This document shows, in pieces, positions 1-11,553 of a stretch of DNA of 64,000 nucleotides (within the stretch, counting starts at the first letter, position 1; each line of letters starts with the position of its first letter). A model generated the notes under the pieces. It ran no database searches and had not been told where the DNA came from. It worked only from the letters and a program-made list of their open reading frames with translations. Origin of the DNA: Cinnamomum chago (taxonomy: Eukaryota; Streptophyta; Magnoliopsida; Laurales; Lauraceae); NCBI GenBank assembly GCA_038049695.1, contig CP142461.1:22699001-22763000 (forward strand), in the 5' to 3' direction. The position numbers and the translations under genes were made by a program.

Positions 1-954
1 TTCTCTTAATCTTTGATCTAATTAAGATTGGATTCTTCACTTTGTTTTCAATCCAAGTTGTTTTTAAATCTTCCTTAATCATGCTTAGCCTAAATCTTTG
101 ATTTCTTTTATATAGCATGATTCATTTTCTTGGTTGAAACATTACTTGTTGTTTTCATTCATTTAAACCTTAGTCAAATTTATTTGTTTTTGAAAACAAC
201 ATTGCACATGCATCACATGTTCTAAGTTAGTCATTTTCATACAACTTGTGAAGCTCTAGATTTTCATGTCATTAACAAGTTGATTTTCATACATGTGATT
301 TGCATTAGATTTCAATCAAATCTTTTATGAGCCTTAAACTTTGAAATGCTTTGAGCATATATTGATTGAGCCTTCTTTTTAAACTTGATTGAAGTTATCA
401 CACACACACATCATGAGCATACACATTTGCATTCATTTAGTGTTTGTGTGAGTTTGTTATTCACTTTCATATCCGCCTATTTTATAGGCAAATACATTGA
501 GCTTTAATTATATCTCTTAGAGTGTTCTTTTGTGAAGACACCTTCTTAGAGAAATTTTCATTTGTAAAGGTTATTGCTTAGCCTAAGAAAAGCATTGTGT
601 AAAGGTTATTGCTTAGCCTAGAAAAGCATCTTGTAAAGGTTGTTGTTAAGCCTAGAAAAACAACATTGTAAGGGTTATTGCTTAGCCTATTGAAAAGCAT
701 AAATAGTGGAAATCCGGTGGGGTGATTGGATCACAAGCCGGTAGTGGATGTAGGCATTGAGGCCGAACCACTATAAATCTTTGTGTAGTGGTGTTTGCTT
801 GTGGTGATTATTTTATTAGCTTCCGCATATTGTTTGTTTATCATCACTTGTGACTAGTTTAGTTTAAGAAGTTAAAATTTGTCTAAATTGGTCACTAATT
901 GTAGCTCACCCTATTCACCCCCCCCCCTCTAGGGTTAGGATCCCAGGACTTTCA
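1..954 (+). mobile_element. SIRE-type Copia LTR, 3' portion, running in from the left
   Basis: The last several hundred bases resemble the end of the 2.2-kb LTRs at 9338-11537 and 14642-16841. They share the run of GCTTAGCCTA repeats, the GTGGAAATCCGGTGGGG block and the closing CACCCTATTCACC / CTCTAGGGTT segment, with clear divergence, so this is another subfamily. From about 955 the sequence is the end part of the Tekay-type LTR (compare 8836 onward). The SIRE LTR therefore sits inside that LTR and its right end is near 954. Whether it is a solo LTR or the edge of a full element cannot be told, because its left end lies outside the window. Confidence 0.75.
563..700 (+). repeat. Four imperfect copies of a ~35-bp repeat inside the SIRE LTR
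   Basis: The unit reads roughly AAAGGTTATTGCTTAGCCTA followed by GAAAAGCAT and a TTGT spacer. Each unit can fold as a small hairpin (GCTT..AAGC). A related set of four occurs in both LTRs of the nested element, near 11150-11285 and 16455-16590, so it is a lineage feature. Confidence 0.75.
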
Positions 955-1545
955 CTATGCATATCTTATAACCATGTTTATCGTTTACTCTCTTTAGTAC
1001 TGCATATCTATGGTGTTTTATATATCTATTGTCTTGCCATCCGTTGTGTTGATGATGTTACTCTTGGTGCATAGGTACTGAACCTTTCTACCCCGAGGAG
1101 GAGGAGGCGACGGAAGAAGTTCAGGCATATCAGCCTGATGACTTCCTAGAGTATAGTACGGACGACATTGTATAGCCGTGACGACTCCGTACATGACAGC
1201 TTCACGATTCATTCTCCTAGCTTCATCTTTTGTTTCCTTATACTTTTGTTTAAGCCTAGTTTTAGTGTGGCATTCTTCCTTGTAATTAATATTTTGTTAA
1301 TAGTCTTAAACTTTAACCCTAATTATGTTATTCAGTATATTGCTCTTAAACTATACATCTTTAAGATACCATTTGTAATTATGAAGCTTCCGCTAATTGT
1401 TTACATATCTTTGAGGAAATGTTTATACCTCACAGCGGTCTTCAATCCAGATGGGACAGGATTAGGGCAAGTGACATATGTTGGAAAAAATTTTAATTGA
1501 CCCTAATCTCACGTATAACCCCGGTTTCACTTTTGGGGCGTGACA
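955..1545 (+). repeat. 5' LTR of the Tekay-type element (3' part only)
   Basis: This stretch matches 8836-9337 joined to 16847-16935, the end of the 3' LTR. Its upstream part is displaced by the SIRE LTR at 1-954. It ends in GGGGCGTGACA directly before the primer binding site. Confidence 0.85.
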
Positions 1546-1547
1546 AG

Positions 1548-1560
1548 TTGGTATCAGAGC
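1548..1560 (+). other. Primer binding site, initiator-Met tRNA type
   Basis: TTGGTATCAGAGC lies two bases after the LTR end. It is the usual complement of the initiator methionine tRNA 3' end used by many plant LTR elements. Confidence 0.9.
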
Positions 1561-1701
1561 ATTATTGGTTTCTAGATTAAAAACACGTAGAAACTCAAGA
1601 TGTGTGAGGATTGGTTTTCTTTAGGTATCTTAACTTATGCAGATTGTATAGTTTGTATGCTAGATTGAGTCCCATAGGACTAACAATTCTTATCTTGCAA
1701 C

Positions 1702-4700
1702 ATGGCTGGGGGACACACTCGCACTACTCAAAACAACAATCATGCCGGTTCCTGTGCAAATGAATCAGCTGAGACTAGATTCAATCAGTTGATGCAAGCC
1801 TTTGTGGATTCTCAAACAGCACAGGCTCAGAATCATACACAACAGAGGAAAGAGCAGCACAAGCAGAGGGAGATTAGGCTACCTTCCAGACTCAGATGTT
1901 GCAATTTTTACAAAGGCCAGCCCCGGTACCTCAAGTCATCATGCCTCCTAGGGTGACAGACTTGAATGATATATATGACAAATTCAAGAAGAGGAACCCA
2001 CCAGCGTACTTTGGGAATGAGGACCCCCTCGATGCTGATGAGTGGGTGGTACAGATGGAGAAGATTTTCAAGGTCTTTCAGTGTTCAGGATGGGAGTGTG
2101 TTCAGTTGGCATCTTACATGTTCCGCAGAGTAGTAGAGTTGTGGTGGAAATCGATCATGATACCTTATGACACGATTGCGGATACTGAAGCTTGGATGTC
2201 ATTTCAGACACTTTTCCGAGCTAAGTATATCCCACCCCACATTCAGGCTCAGAAGCTGATCGAGTTTGAATCCTTGGTCCAGGGAGAGGATCCAGTGCAG
2301 ATCTATGAGCAGAAATTCACCAACCTCTCTAGGTTTACACCGACCTTGGTTCGTCTTGAGGCTGACAAAGTGATGAGATTCATTCGGGGACTGAGGCCCG
2401 ATATTCAAATGGAGGTGACATCTGTTACCTTAGTCACATATGAGGAGAACCTCAAGCGTGCGTATTGTGCCGAAGAGTCCATTCGGAAGAAGACCCTCTA
2501 TGCACAGCAGCTTCAGTCCGTACTTGTACTAGTTAAGAACCCAGGTTTGGGACAATTCCAGCAGCGCCCATAGTACCCATATCAGTACCAGCAGCGTCCA
2601 CAGCAGCAGTATCAGCAACAGCAAGGTAAGAGGCCTAGATTTGATCAGATACGCAGAGCTTACTGCGAGCGTTGTGGCAAGAACTCGCATACTACTGCGA
2701 ACTGTAGATGGAAGACAGGGGCATGCTTCGAGTGTGGCTCGATGGATCACCAGAGACGAGATTGCCCTCAGGCACAAGAGCAGGGTGTGAGGAATGCATC
2801 TCCTCGACAACCATTGGTAGCACAGCCTTTGAGGCAGGCACCTCAGTAGCAACCTAGGGCACCTCAGTAGCCACAGCAGCTTCGATTGCTAGCATCACCA
2901 CAGATTCGAGGACAGTACAGACCCCAGGGACCGCAGAGACCACAAAGTTAGCAGTATGCATAGTTCAGACCTCAAGGGCAACAGCAGCAACAGAGGCCTC
3001 AGATGCATGGGAAGTTTTTCGCCTTAGATCAGCTGGAAGGCGAGGAAACAGGAGGAGCGGTGGAAGGTACACTCTCTATTTCAGATGTACCTACTAGACT
3101 CCTATTTGATTCTAGTTCCACGCATTCTTTCGTATCACCTGTTTTTTTTTTTTTTTTTTTACATGCTTGGTGGGAGATCTAGCCCCATTACATTGTATTT
3201 TGCTTGTTAGCACTCTCTTAGGGAAGACTGTACAGTGTGAATCCTATTATCTAGCTTGCAAAGTGCAGGTGGGGAGTTTTATCCTATCTGCAGATTTGAT
3301 CATCCTAGGGATGAGGACTTTGATGTGATACTAGGTATGGATTGGCTATCCACCTACCAAGCAGTTATGGATTGCTTCAATAAGACAGTCAGATTGCAAG
3401 TTTTGGCAGACAGTGTTGAGATTGTTGGGGATAGGAAACCCATGTCCACTAGAGTCATCTCAGCTTTGAGAGCCGATCGATTGATTCAGAGTGGATGTGA
3501 GGGTTATGTAGCCTTTATTACAGAGGATATAGTGTCCAAAGCGGTGGAGGATATTCCAGTTGTATGTGAATTCCAGGATGTCTTTCAAGAGGAGATACCT
3601 GGATTACCACCAGTCAGAGATATTGATTTCACGATTGAGCTTATGCCAGGGACAACACCTATATCAAAAGCTCCTTATCGCATGGCTCCAACAGAGTTAA
3701 GAGAGTTGAAAGCTCAATTACAGGACCTCTTAGATACAGGATTTTTGAGACCAAGTGTATCACCTTAGGGTGCACCAGTTCTCTTCGTGAAAAAAAAGGA
3801 TGGATCAATGCGTATGTGCATAGACTACAGGCAGCTGAATCAGGTTACGATAAAAAACAAGTATCCATTACCCAGGATAGATGAGTACGACATTTCTCCA
3901 AGATAGATTTGAGATCAGGTTATCACCAGATAAAAGTCAGGGATCAAGACGTGCAGAAAACAGCCTTTAGGACCAGATATGGACATTATGAGTTCTTGGT
4001 TATGCCATTTGGGCTGACCAACGCGCCAGGAGTTTTTATGGCCTTGATTAACAAAATCTTTGCACCATGCTTAGACAAGTTCACAGTCGTATTCATAGAT
4101 GATGTTCTAGTCTATTCGAAGTCCAGAGAGGAACATGCAGAGCATTTGAGGAGTTCATTGCAGATTTTGAGAGAGAATCAGCTCTATGTTAAACTTAATA
4201 AGTGTGAGTTTCGGCTTGAGCAAGTGTCTTTTCTTGGACATATCATCTCTAAGGAAGGTTTATCAGTAGATCCAGCAAAGATTAAAGCCGTAGTCAGTTG
4301 GCAGAGCCCAAAGTCAGTGTCAGAGATTAGGAGTTTTCTCGGTTTGGCAGGTTATTACAGAAGATTTGTGAAGGGATTCTTCAGTATTGCAACTCCATTG
4401 ACCAAATTGACGAGGAAAGATGTTCCTTTTGTATGGACGGAGCAATGTGAAGCGAATTTTCAGGAGTTGAAGACCAGATGGACCACGACACCTATTCTCT
4501 CGTTACCTACGGGAAATGGAGGATTGGTGATTTTTACAGATGCTTCAGGCATTGGATTGGGTTGCGTACTCATGCAGGAAGGAAAAGTAATAGCCTACGG
4601 ATCCAGACAGCTGAAAGAGCATGAGAAGAGGTACGCTACTCATGACTTGGAGCTTGCAGCAGTGGTTATGGCACTGAAGATGTGGAGACATTACTTATAT

Positions 4701-6421
4701 GACGAGAAATTTGAGGTTCACTCGGATCACAGGAGTCTCCAGTATCTGTTTGGACAGAAAGATTTGAATATGAGGTAGACTAGATGGATGGAATACATCA
4801 AGGACTACGATTTTCCGATAAAGTATCATCCCGGAAAAGCGAACGTGGTTGCAGATGCACTGAGCAGGAAGACAGCGAATGCCGGATGTTTACAGACAGA
4901 GTGGTCTTTGATAGAATTATTCAGAGATTTAGCCATAGAGTTCCAGCCTCAGAGTGAAAGAGTCATGGTTGCCAATATGCACACTTGGGAACCAGAGATT
5001 CTTAGCAGAATCAAAAGCAGTCAGTCAGAGGATCCAGAGTTAGTCAGATTGATAGACAGCATAGCCGACAGGCCAGAGTTCATACTTATAGATGGAGTGT
5101 TGTACTGCCAGGACAGGTTATAAGTACCGAGTGTACATGATTTAAGGAACGAGATTATGGTTGAGGCACACCATTCTTGTTATGCCATTCACCCAGGGAG
5201 CACCAAAATGTACCAGAACTTGAGAAGTTTTTACTGGTGGAACAACATGAAGAAAGACATTGCAGGATTTGTCTCGAGATGTCTAGTGTGTCAACAAGTG
5301 AAGATTGAACATCAAAAACCTCCAGGATTACTCCAACCATTGAAAACACCAGAATGGAAGTGGGAGCACATCACCATGGACTTCGTTGCAGGATTGCCAC
5401 CCATGAGGGACAATGACAGCATTTGGGTGATTGTTGACAGACTCACTAAGTCAGCACACTTCATTACGATGAAGATGAGAGGATCCATGGATGTTTTGGC
5501 ACACAAGTACATTGACAATGTAGTCAAATTGCACGGAATTCCAGATTCCATTGTTTCAGACAGAGATATGAGATTTGTGGGCACATTTTGTGTCAGTTTG
5601 CAAGCAGCTTTGGGTACTACATTAAACTTCAGCACAACGTATCACCCTCAGACCGATGGATAGACTGAGAGAACCAATCAGACTATGTAGGATATGTTGC
5701 GGGCATGTGTTCTTGAGTTTGGGAAAGACTGGAAGAAGAGTCTTCCGTTGTGCGAATTTGCCTACAACAACAATTATCACTCCAGTATCGGGATGGCACC
5801 GTTTGAGGCATTGTAAGGACGAAAGTGTAAGACCCCGATTTGTTGGGAAGAGATTGATATTCGGAGTTTTCACAGACCTTCGATCATTAGTGATACCAGC
5901 GAGAAAGTGAAGCAGATCATTGATAGGCTGAAGATTGCAAGAGACCGTCAGAAGAGCTACGCAGACCCGAAGAGGAGAGATTTGGAATTTCAAGTTGGAG
6001 ACAAGGTGTTTCTCAAAGTCTCACCGACTAGGGGAACTATGAGATTCGGTCAGAAAGGAAAACTGGCTCGGAGATACATAGGACCGTTCGAGATCGATAT
6101 GCGCGTCGACGAAGTGGCTTACAGATTGATACTACAAGCAGAGTTAGCAGGAGTTCATAGAGTTTTTCACATTTCTATGTTGAGGAAGTACATTCCAGAC
6201 CCTTCACACGTGCTACATCACGAACCTCTAGATGTTTAGCCAGATGTTACGTTCGTAGAGAGACTGAAGAAGATCATCGACACAAAGGAGCAAGTGTTGA
6301 GGACAAGGACCATTCAATGGGTCAAAGTACAGTGGGAGCATCACAGTCCAAGGGAAGCGACTTGGGAACTCAGACATCAAGTCCATGAGAAGTATCCAGA
6401 GTTATTGCCAGAGGTGTGTTA
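1702..6421 (+). pseudogene. Gag-pol region of the Tekay-type element (fossil)
   Basis: Domains in order: gag from about 1702 with a capsid-like segment at 1960-2500 and two CCHC zinc-knuckle motifs at about 2670-2770. Protease follows at 3080-3400 (DSSSTHS, then ILGMDWL). Reverse transcriptase is at about 3600-4400 with CIDYRQLN and FIDDVLVYS. RNase H is at about 4530-4750 (FTDASG). Integrase runs from 5160 with an HHCC-type start (CLVCQQVK) and core (TMDFVAGLP, IVSDRDMRF). A chromodomain-like tail at about 6310-6420 contains VQWEHHSPREATWE. The reading frames are interrupted repeatedly, so this is not an active gene. Confidence 0.9.
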
Positions 6422-6441
6422 GAGAATTGGAGGACCAAATA

Positions 6442-6458
6442 GCCAAAGCGGGGGAGGA
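6442..6458 (+). other. Polypurine tract of the Tekay-type element
   Basis: The purine-rich stretch CCAAAGCGGGGGAGGA abuts the LTR start TGTAACATCCCG at 6459. This is the expected plus-strand priming site. Confidence 0.8.
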
Positions 6459-7559
6459 TGTAACATCCCGTCCTCTAATTTTCTATTGAGTATAATTAAT
6501 TGCGTGATTAGTTAGTAAGTGTGTTTAGAGTCTAAGCAGTCGGGTTTAACGTAAAATCTCGTGTGCAAAGTCTCGCACGGTTCGGAGTGTGTTTGGGTAG
6601 TATAGAGAGTTGTTTTGCTAATTAGGTAAGTTTTCAGGGAATTTATGAGATTATGAGTTTTGTGAGTTTGGGTGCATCGGGTAGGTTTCGTCATTTCATG
6701 AACTTTAGTCTTCTGTCGCGTTTCGATTCGATGGGTTAAAGAGGCCCGAAAGTCATCAATTGTACACATAGGCTGACCCGAAACTTGATCAAAGCCCAAC
6801 CCAAGCCCAAGGCCCATTTCCTAAGCCAATCCCTTATATATTAGGTCAAAACCCACTTCTCTTTCTCTCTTTCATTTCACTTCCACAACAACAACAGCAG
6901 TAGCAGCCAGCCCCTTATTCCCTTCTCACTTTCTTTCATCTTCTTCTTCACCGTCGACGATCACCGGAACTTCGGCAAAGACATCCAATCCGCTAATCTT
7001 CTTCCTCAAGCCTCCAAGAGCCCAACCATAGACTTTTCTAAGTTTTCACCCACAACCCATTCAAAGGTAAGCTCCTAAAGCTTGTAACCATCTTAACATC
7101 GTCCTTATTGCTTAGAAATGGATTAGGGAGACTCACCTCAAACCTTGGCATGCATTTGTAGGAGTGATTTGGGTTTGGAGAGTGGTTTCATCCCATTGGA
7201 GCTTCTAAGAGTTTGTTTTCTCCAAGTTCTTCTTGATTTTTGATTTAGCACATCACCAAGGCAAGTAAATAGCTATATTCATGCTTGATATGCTTGCTTT
7301 CCTTGATTGGTATGAGAAAATCATGTTTTAGATGTTATTTGCTCCATTGTACCTTAGAGGTTTGAAAACATGATAATATGGCTTATTAGTTGAAGGGAAT
7401 GGGTTGAGAGGTTAATGACCTGATTTAGTTAGTTTTATGTATTGTAGTTAGCTTGCTTTTATCACTACATGAACTATTTATTAGGTTCAAGAGGTTTGGA
7501 AATGGAAAGGCTCCATTTCAGTGTAGAAACAGAACTCAGGCTCTATTTCTGAAGTTCAC

Positions 7560-7757
7560 GCGGTCGACCGGTCAGGGACCTCGGTCGAACGGCCACATAA
7601 GGTCAGGTTCCTTTGAACCTGATCAAAACACTGTTCCTATTTTCTGCTTACAACTGCGGGTCGACCGACCAAGGGCGCGTCGACCGGGCAAACATGAAGA
7701 AGGTCGACCTGGCTTCCTCAGGTCGGCCGGACCCCCTTTGTACGTGGTCGACCGAGC
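7560..7757 (+). repeat. Cluster of GGTCGACC-type palindromes in the Gypsy LTR
   Basis: At least six variants of GGTCGACC lie within 200 bp: CGGTCGACCGG, GGGTCGACCGACC, GCGTCGACCGG, AGGTCGACCT, GGTCGGCCGGACC and TGGTCGACCGAG. The same core is found upstream of the TATA region in the unrelated SIRE-like LTR at 9720-9852. Confidence 0.8.
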
Positions 7758-8464
7758 CAACTGCTGAATTCCTTCTGGGAAGGGATTTTTACCCAATGTT
7801 AGATGGACTTAGATGAGACTTTGATTACCCTTTTGTGGACTCATTTGACTTATAGTAAAGATGTTTGAGCAAACATTCTTTACGGTTGATCCGGTTGTAT
7901 CGGAATCTAACGTAGTTCAATCTTGAATGGTACGGGACAACGGGATACTCTTCTTTAATCTATGCACGAAGATTGTTCGTCTGAGTATCGTGAACCCCAA
8001 CCCCTTCGTTGACTGAATAGGTTATACGATACTTTAGGATGGACATTGTACTTAGGATTGGATTGTTTATTGCCTTCGCTTCTGAATTGTACCGTCTGGT
8101 ACTATCGACATGTGACAAGCATGTTCTTTAGTTCCGTTTGCTTTACTTTATTAGATGATCACTTTGAGAACTTAGATGATGGACTTAGGATCCCCTTTAC
8201 TGTTTCGTTTACTTTGATGTTCGTTTGAAGTGTTGAGGTTAGGGAGCTTTGATTGTCAAGCTGAAAGAGGACTACTATTGATGTTTGTTTGAGGTTTGAT
8301 TTGCTTTGGAATAAAGTAGTTCTCTAACGTTATTGAATCTTGTTCGCGCAAGAAGCCTAGCCCTTCACCGATGTCTTTAGGATTCTTTGTGTCAGGCACC
8401 ACTCAGCTGTTAACGTTCAACACAGTTGGGGCACCATCTGTGAGAGGACTGATACTATCCTCGA

Positions 8465-8730
8465 GTTGTTTGTTCCTCTAAGCGAGACAATGCCAGAGCT
8501 CACGGAGCCTGAGTTACTGGAGCTACGGGTTGTTTGTTCCTTGAAGCGAGATAGTGCCAGAGCTCACGGAGCCTGAGTTACTGGAGCTACGGGTTGTTTG
8601 TTCCTCGAAGCGAGACAGTGCCAGAGCTCACGGAGCCTGAGTTACTGGAGCTACGGGTTGTTTGTTCCTCGAAGCGAGACAGTGCCAGAGCTCACGGAGC
8701 CTGAGTTACTGGAGCTACGGGTTGTTTGTT
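8465..8730 (+). repeat. Tandem array, four 64-bp units plus a partial fifth
   Basis: Units start GTTGTTTGTTCC at 8465, 8529, 8593 and 8657, with a partial copy at 8721. Each contains AGCGAGACAGTGCCAGAGC and ends ACTGGAGCTACGG. Units three and four look identical and the first two differ slightly. It lies within the Gypsy 3' LTR. Confidence 0.95.
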
Positions 8731-9337
8731 ATTGGATACTGAGTTTTATCCCAATTGATGATATATTAGCATATGTGGACCGCCTACTTTGATAGTTTGT
8801 TTATGATTCGAATGCTATGCATCTCTTACGATCAGAGTACTATGCATATCTTATAACCATGTTTATCGTTTACTCTCTTTAGTACTGCATATCTATGGTG
8901 ATTTGTATATCTATTGTCTTGCCATCTGTTGTGTTGATGATGCTACTCTTGGTGTATAGGTACCGAGCCTTTCTACCCCGAGGAGGAGGAGGCGACGGAA
9001 GAAGTTCAGGCATATCAGACTGATGGCTTCCTAGAGTATAGTACGGACGACATTGTATAGTCGTGACGACCCTGTACATAAGAGCTTCACGATTCATTCT
9101 CCTAACTTCATCTTTTGTTTCTTTATACTTTTGTTTAGGTTTTAGTGTGGCATTCTTCCTTGTAATTAATATTTTGTTAACAGTCTTAAATTTTAACCTC
9201 AATTATGTTATTCAGTATATTGCTCTTAAACTATCCATCTTTAAGATACCATTTGTAATTATGAGGCTTCCGCTAATTGTTTACATATCTTTGAGGAAAT
9301 GTTTATACCTCACAGCGGTCTTCGATGTAGATGGAAC

Positions 9338-11537
9338 TGTTAGGAATTTTCTAGATTGCAATTTGATGGATGCATATCATTCTAGCATCATTTGATTTAC
9401 ACACTTGCATTGGTTTTAAAGTAAACTTGAAATCTTGATTTATTCATGCATTGTTTTTAAGATCTTGTTTTATGCATGATTTGTTTTTAAATCTTGGATG
9501 CATTTGATTTAGAAAAGAGTTTTCAAGAAATCAAGCAAGCCTTTGTTTTAAAAGTTTTGAAACTTTTTAGGCTTTTTATGTCATGTTTTAAAAACCTTTA
9601 AAATCTTTAAAACATGTTTTCCAAGCTTGATTTAGTGGCCAAAAGGTCCCCCAAAGAAATAACTTTGAAAAGTGCAAAAGTTGGAAATTTTGCAAAAAGG
9701 GGGTTGTCCCGGCAGTGTCGTCGGTCGACCGAGAGGCAGGTCTCGGTCGACCGAGACAACTGCAGGCAAAAATTGCCTGGGAGCACCAACGGTCAGAAAT
9801 ATGACCGTTGTGTGTTCTCGGTCGACCGAGGCCTGTTTCTCGGTCGACCGAGAACTAGCCGTTGGCCATTTTTCCCTATTAATATGAGTTCTTTCCCTTG
9901 CCAAAAGTTGGGAATTTTTAACCCCTCCTTGAGAGGATTTGAGGCATATCAAAAGGGAAGAGAACCAAGGGATGAAGGGGATGATTAGGAAAGCTAAAGC
10001 TTGGATTAATGAAGTTAAACCACCAAGTAGGCTCTTCCTTCCTTAATCATATGTTTGCATGCTTTTGTTTTATTTTTGGTAAATCATTTCTAGCATGTTA
10101 AACTATGTTTGTGTTGTGTCCTTAACATATTTTATGTTTTGAGTTGATTTATTGTTTTGGATACAACACCATATGATTCAATCCAAGTAGTACTTGAATT
10201 GGTAAATCAAAGTAGATCATGTTAATGAAAGAAACTTGGTAAATCATATGTAACATGATCCATATACTTGGTTGAATCATTGGTTGTTGTTTTCCATCAT
10301 AAGAACATCTCTCTCAAAACTAACTTATGTTTTGGATTCAACTTCTTTACAAATCATATGTTTTCATGTTTTGTTTTATCATTGGTAAATCTTGTAACAT
10401 GTTAACCTATGATGTGTTGTATCCTTAGCATGTGTTATATTTTGAATAGATCTATTGTTTTGGATACATCACCATTGATTCATCAAAGTAGTACTTTATC
10501 TTTGGTAAATCTAAGTAGATCATGTTAATGAAATATGTAACATGATTCATATACTTTGTTGAATCATTGGTTGTTGTTTTTCCATCATAAGAAAATCTCT
10601 CTCAAATGTATCTTATGTTTTGGATCCAACATCATTACAAATCATATGTGTATTATTGTTTTAATGCTTCACAACTTGCCTTACTTTGATTGGTAAATCT
10701 TTTTCAAGTTGTCCTTATAATTACATATGATTTGTCCCCTCTTTTCAATCAAATCTATTTTTATGTTTTGAGCTTCATGTTGATTTGATTGACATCCCTA
10801 TGCATCACATGTTTAGAGCTAATCCATTTCATACAACTTGTGTAACTTTGATATCATTAACAAGTTGTTACTTTTAACATGTGATTGCATTACATCCTCA
10901 ATCATAAATGTTTTATGAGCTAAAACTTTCAAAAGCCTTAGGCATACATTTATGAACTTTCATTTTCAAAATGATTGAGGACCACACACACACACTTCAT
11001 ATGTTTTCAACTTTGCATTCATAGTGTGAGTGTGTATTTGTATTTCACTTCCATATCCGCCTATTTAAGAGGCAATGTAATGAGCTTAAATGAATCTCCA
11101 TCAAGTGTATGAAAGACACTAAATTAGTGAGATAACCAACCTATGGTTGAAGAGGTTATTGCTTAGCCTATAAAAGCATAATGTATAGGTTGATGTTAAG
11201 CCTTGAAAAACATCATTGTAAGGTTATTGCTTAGCCTTGGAAAGCATATTGTAAAGGTTATTGCTTAGCCTATTGAAAAGCATAAATAGTGGAAATCCGG
11301 TGGGGTGTTGGATCACAAGCCGGTAGTGGATGTAGGCATTGAGGCCGAACCACTATAAATCCTTGTGTAATGGTGCTTGCTTTGTGGTGATTGTTTATAT
11401 TAGCTTCCGCATATTGTATGATAAATCATCACATGTGACTAGTTTGTTTTAAAGAAGTTAAATTTGTTAAAATTGGTCATAAAATGAGCTCACCCTATTC
11501 ACCCCCCCTCTAGGGTTCGGATCCAGGTGGAATTACA
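9338..11537 (+). repeat. 5' LTR of the SIRE-like element
   Basis: Begins TGTTAGGAATTTTC and ends GGTGGAATTACA. It contains four TCGGTCGACCGAG palindromes at 9720-9852, nested and serial inverted repeats (for example 10801-10889 and 10895-10981), a CA tract near 10985, and four GCTTAGCCTA repeats near 11150-11285. Confidence 0.95.
9720..9852 (+). promoter_or_regulatory. Four palindromes CTCGGTCGACCGAG upstream of the LTR TATA region
   Basis: Perfect 14-bp palindromes lie at 9742-9755, 9817-9830 and 9839-9852, with a near-perfect one at 9720-9733. A 9-bp inverted repeat, CAACGGTCA..TGACCGTTG, lies at 9787-9810. The AT-rich TATA-like region (CCTATA/TA-AATATG) follows at about 9870. The layout looks like promoter-proximal binding sites. 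The second LTR has the same set at about 15024-15156. A regulatory role is inferred from position only. Confidence 0.55.
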
Positions 11538-11539
11538 AG

Positions 11540-11551
11540 TGGTATCAGAGC
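11540..11551 (+). other. Primer binding site of the SIRE-like element
   Basis: TGGTATCAGAGC begins two bases after the 5' LTR and is complementary to the initiator-Met tRNA end. The following GGGTTACTCCATTTTAGGG resembles the leader of SIRE-type Copia elements. Confidence 0.9.
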
Positions 11552-11553
11552 GG

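Larger units (their letters stand above)
6459..9337 (+). repeat. 3' LTR of the Tekay-type element, part before the insertion
   Basis: Starts TGTAACATCCCG. A promoter-like TATA (CCTTATATATTA) lies near 6831-6842, followed by a CT- and CAACAA-rich leader. Further in are a cluster of GGTCGACC-like palindromes (7560-7757) and a 64-bp tandem array (8465-8730). The LTR is cut at 9337 by the nested SIRE-like element and resumes at 16842. Confidence 0.9.

Noticed and set aside
9614-9988. 124-residue frame in both LTRs (again at 14918-15292)
   Set aside because: It spans the palindromic promoter region of the LTR and resembles no protein. It is kept in both copies only because the LTRs are nearly identical.
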